DNA of 64,000 nt, from assembly GCA_002110485.1 (NCBI GenBank), contig MOWL01000090.1:124001-188000 (forward strand), written 5' to 3'. A program made the position numbers and the translations under genes. Shown here one piece after another: positions 57,383 through 64,000 of this stretch. How positions within the stretch are numbered: position 1 is the first letter of the stretch; every line of letters begins with the position of its first letter. Source of the stretch: Emergomyces orientalis. Its lineage: Eukaryota > Ascomycota > Eurotiomycetes > Onygenales > Ajellomycetaceae. Under the pieces are notes generated by a model. That model worked only from the letters and a program-made list of their open reading frames with translations. It was not told the origin of the DNA and made no database searches.

Positions 57383-59677
57383 TCAATCCAGGCAACGGAG
57401 GATGAAGTATGCAACGATCCACAGGATGCGTAGTTTCTCTTTCCCGATGCCCCTCATAAGATAGTCCGCTTCATCACTGATCACCCCTTTCTTCTCATCA
57501 GCCAGCTTCTCTGTATTCACATAGTTCCATCCCTCAAAGCGCTCAACAACCCTCCCCCTCCCAGGACCATCATAGTGGATGCATATCCAGAAGAGCACCC
57601 AGAAAAACGATTCTAGATCATGCATGTAGGAATGCTTCTCACCATACAAGACTCCAATGGCCATAAATGCTCTGGTGCCGGTCTTGCCTCGCGCGCCAGA
57701 GAATCCATCCCGCTGCGCCTTGACTGCCAGGTCAAGGTCAATTAGAAAAGACCGCCACGATGGATTACTATCATCCTCATTCACAAGCAGATTCCGGGGG
57801 GAGATATCACTCTGGATGAGGCCGGCTTTTTCGTAGAGTGATATGTACCCTTTTATGCAGCCTTCCATACCAGCAAGCAGGACGATCCTTGTGCTGCTCT
57901 CAAAGATAGGTTTCCCATAGTCACGGACAATAACGCGACGGTGTACCCGATTGAACTGTACACCGTTCGTTGGGAGCTTCGTCGGAGAAATCGACGGAGT
58001 ACGTTTGCTGGGTGGAGGAGGAAGTGCTGTGTCTATACTGTCGACAGAACGCTTCTGACCAGTGGAGCTGCTTAAGTCTTTACATGATTGGCGAGATCCA
58101 CCACGACTCGCAGTCGGGATGGCCTTCTTCTGGTTTGGCGCTGGGATGGGTAGATTTTTTCGAATATTCAGAATATCATCGTCCATACCGTTGACTTGAA
58201 CTGTTTCAGAGTGGTAATACCTCGCAACATTTATGGCTCCCTTCTCTGTTGCCTCCCGCAGCAGCTCCCCTTCCTCATCGCGTTCGGGATACTGCCACGA
58301 GTCTTTGACTACCATCGGGATTTGTGACTCATCTGCCTCACTGTGTACTTTCCAACACGTTGTGGCTCGGCCAGCAACGCAACGCGCTCGCCCTATCACC
58401 CCATCGATCACAAGTCGTTCTGTCCTGCCATTCCTTGTAATCTCGATACAACGACCTAATCCATGGCTGATGATGGTAGGGTCAAATCCCAGCTGCTGTC
58501 AGCTCATCAGAAGGAAACCAAGAATGGCTGACACAAACTGAAACCCATTTTCATTGATGTTGAAGCGCTCTGACGCAACTCCTCCCCCTCGATCAAACTC
58601 CCAAAGTCGGAGGAACGGCCCACAGAGAGTGAACCCGAGAACATGGCGTCGAGAATCCTGCGCGGCAAGAATCTCTCTGGCATACCTTCCGAGATCGAGC
58701 CACGCTTGGGAGGGGCTATCATATTTTACATCATTCTTCAGCTCCCCCGGCACAAGGATCTCCGACCAGCTACATCCAGAGTCTGCCGTGGCATTTGAGT
58801 TGTCAACAAATCCAATATCAAGCTTTCTCTCTGCAATTGATCCTGGCAGCGGTTTGTTCGGCTGTGTGAGAGGCCTCCGGTCAATCCTCAGGGTCGGCTC
58901 ATGTGTGTCTGCCAACTGTACAAACTTATCAATAACATTGACAAGCCACTTCAAAACATCCTTCTCTGCCGCAAGTTCAGGCCAGTCTTGCCAACCGTCC
59001 TCTTCATCATAGAGGGGATTGCCCATGTCCTTGCACTTGTTGAATATGGCACGCGCAGTCACATCGAGACGTGGTATATCTTTGAAATACGCGTCAAAGA
59101 AACCGGGTATGTCAACATGTAGCTCTCCCAGTTCCTCCTTCAGTATGTTGTCGACGTATTTCCGGTATTCCGTTGAGTTGGCGAAACTGCTTGTGTTACG
59201 TAGCCAGGGCGTCTGTGGAATGGATGAAACGGGTCGGGGCGGAGGGGTTGCTCGCGAGAAGGTGACAATGAGGTTGAGAACAGCTTTCCAGATGCTGACA
59301 TTCCAGATTTCAACATTGAAGGTTTCAGCGGCAGGAGGCCTTTGGATGACCAGGCGTACCAGCGCTCGATAGTGATCATAGCAGAAGCGCCCTGTTCGAA
59401 GACACTTGACTAAGTGTGCTAGATCAGACACCACATCCCCGTTACTCATTCGCGAGCGAAGACTGTAAGCTGCATCCTCTCCCTGTAAAGTAGAGAGGAG
59501 TTTTGAAATTGCATTTTGATAGAGTTGGTCAAGGCTATCAACGGCGCCATCATAGGAAATTACACGCGACTCATAGATTTTCTCCGCATCCCGAAGCAGG
59601 TTACCTAAGCGATCAAGTGAGTTGGTTAAAGGATGCATCTTGATGATAGCGTCTTCATCGTGTGATAATTCTGCCAT
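57383..59677 (-). pseudogene. FunK1-type kinase, broken paralogue
   Basis: Second FunK1 copy, collinear with the gene at 47196 but in the other orientation and clearly diverged. Shared blocks include TPWLRNTSSF, ELGELHVDIPGFFDAYF, PGSIAERKLDIGFVD, VVKDSWQYPER, ISPRNLLVNED, GARGKTGTRAFMAIGVLYGE and NYVNTEKLADEKKGVISDE. The single frame is cut by TGA at 58499-58501 exactly where the paralogue reads LLMSREQLGFDP (here LLMS-stop-QQLGFDP). After ISDEADYL the paralogue's last ~55 residues are missing and unrelated sequence follows to the stop at 57383, so the 3' end was lost by deletion or rearrangement near 57480. Catalytic Lys, Asp and Asn are still encoded. Confidence 0.85.
58499..58501 (-). other. 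In-frame TGA in FunK1 paralogue
   Basis: The paralogue has CGG (Arg) at this codon. The rest of the frame stays open for 371 codons downstream. Confidence 0.8.
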
Positions 59678-59886
59678 ACCGGCAACACAAGGAGCTCAAG
59701 GCGAGATTTTATGCTGACATGTGAAATAATGTAACGAATAGCTGGATTGACGTTTTTGGGTTCAGCTGCGTTCCAAGGTTCCAAAGAAGGTTGCTTTGGC
59801 TGGCACGTGACAAAACTTGGCATTCCAATAATACATCCATTTCACTCAATCAAGCTTCTCTATGATTTCCACCCCTGACACGGTCA

Positions 59887-59968
59887 CTGAAAAAGCCCAC
59901 CAATCATCTCTGGACCAGACGAATGCCAAGGCGTGACTTTGGCAGAGATGATTGATGGGTTTTTTCAG
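59887..59968. repeat. Inverted repeat, 26-bp arms, MITE-like hairpin
   Basis: Arms 59887-59912 and 59943-59968 are complementary at 24 of 26 positions (CTGAAAAAGCCCACCAATCA... against ...GATTGATGGGTTTTTTCAG), with a 30-base loop. The loop and right arm recur at about 60585-60630 (AGGCGTGACTTTGACAGAGG, then TGATTGGTGGGTTT). Confidence 0.8.
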
Positions 59969-60910
59969 AACTAGACAGTACAGTAGCAACAATAGGCAGT
60001 AACAAGGTGGTAAGCTCATATATGTAATTGAATTCATTCAAAGATAGCCACACAGGTAGTTACAGTAGTTGTATGCTGCATATTCAGAGTAGATGAATAA
60101 ATCAATTAATCAACCAAGGTTATGAAACCATACCAATACCATTATAAGTAAGGCCAAAACAGCCTGAGCGCTGGGGCGTGGGAATTGAGCTTGCAGCGCG
60201 CAGAGGGGCGTCCACTGTGCGTGGCGCGTGGTAGTATTGGACAATCGCGGGCCTAAAGCGGCTGTGGAGCTAGCTCGCCGTTTGAACGTTTAATGGAGTA
60301 TAGATTTGAATACGAATTGGTACTGTCAGGCTATTATCACCAATCATGACAAAATATCTTGAATAGAAAACATCCAACTGCTTGGCCAAGAGATACTGTT
60401 ATGTATGACTGGCCCATGTCCGTTACATGCTCAAAAGACATTACACAAATAAGCAACTCCAACAGCAAGAAAAAGAATGAAAGAATCATATATCGAAATA
60501 ATCCACTAAGAGGCATATTCTGATATCCAGTGTAATTATACAGTCCCGGCAGCATGACCAGGCCATGAGCTTATCCGAAGGAAGCTAAGGCGTGACTTTG
60601 ACAGAGGTGATTGGTGGGTTTTTTTAAGTGACTTTGATGGTTGGTGGTTGATCGGTGTATTCATTTCCTTACAGAGGCTTTCTAAATAAATATTCTTCAG
60701 TGACTAAACATTACATTTAATAGCTGTGAAAAAATTGAGTAACTTCATGTGCCTAGAAATATCTCAAGCCGAGCTAACTGAATCGCGTAGCAACTTGGGT
60801 GTAAGCGTGTACGAAAGGAAAACATAGCCAAGACAATCAAACAATTGTCTGAAGAATTATACTGTGATTGACGTCTAGCTTAAGGAAGACTTAGGGAGGT
60901 TTCTGGCTTG

Positions 60911-61020
60911 GGGAGACTGCTGGCCTAGGGGAGGCTTCCTGCTTGGGGAGACTGCTGACCTAGGCCAGCAGTCCCTAGGCCAGCAGTCTCCCTAGGCCAG
61001 TGGTCTCCCTAGGCCAGCAG
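60911..61020. repeat. Palindromic tandem array of a 17-bp unit
   Basis: Unit CCCTAGGCCAGCAGTCT occurs about four times head to tail at 60958-61020, with small changes. Its reverse complement (GAGACTGCTGGCCTAGG) occurs at 60913-60929 and 60948-60964. Perfect 20-base arms pair 60911-60930 with 60973-60992, so the array can form stable hairpins. Confidence 0.85.
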
Positions 61021-61221
61021 TGTAGTAAAGGGCAGAGCAAGCAAAATTAAAATTATTGAATAGAAAACATTGTCTTGGCTTGATTCAGCGCCGTAAAACA
61101 TATCTACTAATTCAAAAGAATTATATTCAAAATAGAGCAAATGCTGATCTGCGGGTATTGCTGTGAAGATGAAGCAAAGAAATAATTTCCAAAGTCAAAA
61201 AGGGCTACACATTAGTTATTC

Positions 61222-64000
61222 TTAATCAAATGCAAAAGGGAAACGGAAAGGCAGATTAGGATGTGAGGAATTGTGAATGATCCGTGAGACAAGCGGGGGC
61301 TTCCAGGCACACGTGAAACCCCAACCTTGATGATTGGCCTCCTGGCCCTGGTTGCCAGGCGCAAACCAAGATGGTTGGGAGCTCGGTGGCAGGCAGCCAG
61401 TCGGGGCACTGAGTTCACCGGATTGTGCGAGCATCCTGTACTTGGGCGAACGGGTAACGGTTCCGTGTGCAGTTTCCGCATGGAGCAGAAGATCTTTCAG
61501 GGTTTTCAGCCTCACGTTGCAGATATCGCAATCCATCGGCTGGAACTTCTTCAGATGCCGCGTCTGGAAGTGTTTGGTCAGGTCCCCCGGTTCGTGGAAT
61601 GAATAGACTCGGTCTGCCAGCAAGAGTTTGCTGTTCTGCAAACAGATAAAGCATATTTTGGGTCGCCGTTCCGTCCGGACCGCTTGAACGGCCGACTCAA
61701 AGAGCATGTTCGATGATGGCTGGCCGATCGCTTCCGCCTTGACGGCCGTCGGTTTCGCGGTGGTTGGCTTGCGGGCGGAGACACGGCCACGCCGACGGCA
61801 GAGGGGACCCTCTTCAACACCACAGTATCCACTGACACCGTGGATGGCGGTGATCCGTCGTTGCAGTTCCGCCTCCGGAGTCTCCGGTGGCAGTGTTAGA
61901 ATCGCGTCGATCATGATCATCCGTTCAGGCGACATGTACTCCGACCGCACCAGTTCACCTTTCACATCCTCGTCGATCACCTGTCCAGAGAGCTGCCGCT
62001 CACTGTCGATCACCGGCTGTTCCCGTTGATATCGCTCCAGAATCTCACGCTTGAGCTGAATCCTCGCGCGTTGCTTCTCGCTGCGGAGCCGACGAACGCC
62101 CTCGTGATATATCTCCTCCCGCCGCTCGTGCTTCTCAACCCGGCTCCTGTATTTCTTCTCCCATCGCTCGCCTTTCCCGGCCTTTCGCCGGTACTTCTGT
62201 CCCATCCGGCCCCGGAGCCAGCTTGCGGTGGAGTCACGACGCTCCTTCAGATGTCCGACTCTCCGAGAGATCTTCAGGATGTGTGGCTGATGATTTACTG
62301 ATCTCGACTGCTCCGGCGTCAGCCTCCATGGTCGGCGGGGGTCGATGGACCGGCTCATCGAGCACACCATCCTCATCAACGCCTTCTGCGGCTCGAGGCC
62401 ACGGTAGATGCTGAGGACATCAGCGGTGATATTTCGGTCCAGATAGTGTTTGAGGAACGTATCGATACTGGCGTGCTGGAGCATCAGGTTCTGGAGAGAA
62501 TCGCTCACGTCCGCTGCTCGACAACGCCAACGTTAACAGACATGCTCACTCGTGAGGAGATAAGGGGAGGGGGAAGCGACCAGCAAGGAGAAAGGGCAAA
62601 TGGACACTCACGGCTCTCGTTAAAACCCTTCGCCGCTGCGTCACGGAGGACATACGGCTTCGTAACCTGCGGGAAGCCCGTGATCTCGCCGCCCTTTTTC
62701 ATCCGACCCCGCACTGACGCTGTGGTCAGCCGGATCTCATGCGCAATCCGAACGCCACCTCCTTCGCGGACTGCTGAGCAGAAGACGAACTGATCCGCCA
62801 GATCATCCCGCAGCGGCAGTTCCTGCTGGTTAAGCCCATCCAGAACGCGCAGGCTGTAGAGATCCTCGGGGCGTTTGATGCTTGGCGACTTGAATGCCTG
62901 GATGTGGAACAGCATCCCCAGAAGGAAGACATGTGGACTGAGCACCAGAGTTGGGTCGTAGATGATCTCCGGAAGCCAAAAGGTGTTACTGGACGAGGAG
63001 TTAGTCAGCTCGTGAAGAGACAAGACGGCCACGGAGCATGGGGGGAAACCTACGCATCCTTCATGCCCAAGAAGGTCTTCGTGAAGTGCGCGGTCAGCCC
63101 GACGCACAGACGGGGTACGCTGGAATGGGGGTCCCGGACCAGCGTGAGCTCCAGATCACGATACCGAAGCTGGGTCAAGGCATCTGGCCGATTGCCCGTG
63201 ACTCCCGCAACCTGACAGAAGAGGATCAGCTCGACGCGCAGCCAGCCGACCAAGAACTCCATCTCGTTCGTGACCAGAAGCACGCGGAGGTACTCCGCCA
63301 GGTCGTCAACGTACATGGGCTCCCCTGGCCTCTTCTCGCGGCTGAGCTTCTTCTCATCGGCGATGAGCTCGATCACCTGCCGCAATAGTTTAGACGGAGA
63401 TACCAAAAAGGAGAGGATCAGATACCAGGGTAGGAACCATAATTACATCCTGTGCTTGAGCCATGGTCAGAGGATCGATGCTGGCACCCGTGTCTTGCTT
63501 ATAAATCTGGGAAAACTGCTTCCAGAAGGTTCCCAGGGAGCTGACAGCTTGAATCCCCAGCCGCCTTCTTCCCCCTTTGCCGCGACGCTGGTCGCAAGCC
63601 CAACTGAGGAACCCTTTAATGGATTGGATCGAGAGTGTCCGGTAGGCGTCGAGCAAATCCCTCCTCATGTACTCGCAGTATCTGAGAGCCTCCACGGTTA
63701 GCGGGTTGGTTTGGGGCACACTTGAGATCACACTCACTGGTGCCAGTGGTCTCGGACTCTATCCATGTTATCAACTGTTCCTTTCTTCAAGCGACGTTGC
63801 CGGAGGCGTTTGACATCAAGAGTAGTCTCCTCGGCCTCATAATGTTCGGGAGGAGGAAGCTTGTCATCTTCTAAGCTCTCCCCATCGCTGTCCTCGCTGT
63901 CCTCGCTATCCTCACTGTCAGTCTCCTCGGTCACGTCGGTATTGCCGTCGCTGTCGTCTGAAAACATATCATGGGCGTAGTCCGACTCGCTGTTGCAGAG
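61222..64000 (-). CDS. DUF3435 tyrosine-recombinase-like protein with C2H2 fingers (5' end off-window)
   Basis: Five exons, 63738-64000 (open to the edge), 63447-63681, 63054-63376, 62612-62988 and 61222-62513. Introns of 56, 70, 65 and 98 nt join 830 codons without a stop. It belongs to the DUF3435 family, the domain of Starship 'captain' tyrosine recombinases. Core elements: VTGNRPDALTQLRYRDLEL with the first catalytic Arg; a probable LTAHFTKTFLG Lys; LSPHVFLLGMLFHIQAF; VTKPYVLRDAAAKGFNE, at the place of the HxxR box; and LMLQHASIDTFLKHYLDR with the candidate Tyr nucleophile. Then RSIDPRRPWRLTPEQS and a basic coiled coil. The tail has two zinc fingers (CFIC...H...H and CDIC...H...H). The N-terminus is acidic (Asp/Glu/Ser run). 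The true start may lie beyond the window. Not every DUF3435 gene is an active captain. Confidence 0.85.

Larger units (their letters stand above)
59678..61221. other. AT-rich, repeat-bearing intergenic region beside the recombinase gene
   Basis: No gene. It carries the hairpin at 59887-59968, a related half copy at about 60585-60630, and the palindromic tandem array at 60911-61020. Confidence 0.6.

Noticed and set aside
39722..58501. TGA codons as selenocysteine sites
   Set aside because: Ascomycete fungi lack the selenocysteine machinery; decay explains the data better.
60911..61020. CRISPR array
   Set aside because: Repeats are contiguous and palindromic without unique spacers, and the DNA is eukaryotic.

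Overview
The window is nuclear DNA of a filamentous ascomycete, most likely a eurotiomycete (Onygenales or Eurotiales). This rests on short spliceosomal introns (mostly 45-125 nt, GT...AG with CTAAC/CTGAC-like branch sites), fungus-only genes (BIG1, sphingolipid C9-methyltransferase, FunK1 kinase, DUF3435) and the protein types seen. It is a two-part window: a conserved housekeeping half (about 0.5-36 kb) and a gene-poor accessory half (about 37-64 kb).

Conserved half, left to right: a BOR1-type borate/bicarbonate transporter (-); a SET-domain methyltransferase (+) convergent with an arrestin-like protein (-); a U6 snRNA gene (-) with TATA box and a downstream B-box in a gene-poor stretch; RRP17/NOL12 (+), convergent with tropomyosin (-); a securin of the Cut2 type (+), divergent from tropomyosin; sphingolipid C9-methyltransferase (+); BIG1 (+); a CSI2-like membrane protein (+); ERD1 (-) divergent from PEX10 (+); a long DEDDy 3'-5' exonuclease (-) divergent from the six-exon LSM5 gene (+); and a small probable mitochondrial protein (-). 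Reading frames are clean and splice junctions can be placed to the base in most of these.

Accessory half: two convergent nuclease-like genes (one DUF7924-like, one broken by a TGA), small orphan ORFs, a DUF7025-type AAA+ ATPase with one in-frame TGA, two FunK1-type kinase genes in opposite orientation (one intact, one broken), a short MADS-like ORF, a DUF7770-like gene with an in-frame TAA, an APH-type phosphotransferase, a dioxygenase-like remnant and, running off the right edge, a five-exon DUF3435 tyrosine-recombinase gene with C-terminal zinc fingers. The intact FunK1 gene and the MADS-like ORF lie between two inverted copies of a ~0.3 kb repeat. Further inverted and tandem repeats lie next to the recombinase gene.

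The most interesting reading is that the right ~27 kb is a degenerating accessory island, possibly part of a Starship-type giant mobile element whose captain is the DUF3435 gene. That gene is transcribed towards the island, as a captain would be. Several breaks are TGA codons where the protein reads on in frame, which fits C-to-T decay such as RIP. The element ends are not in view, so this remains a hypothesis.
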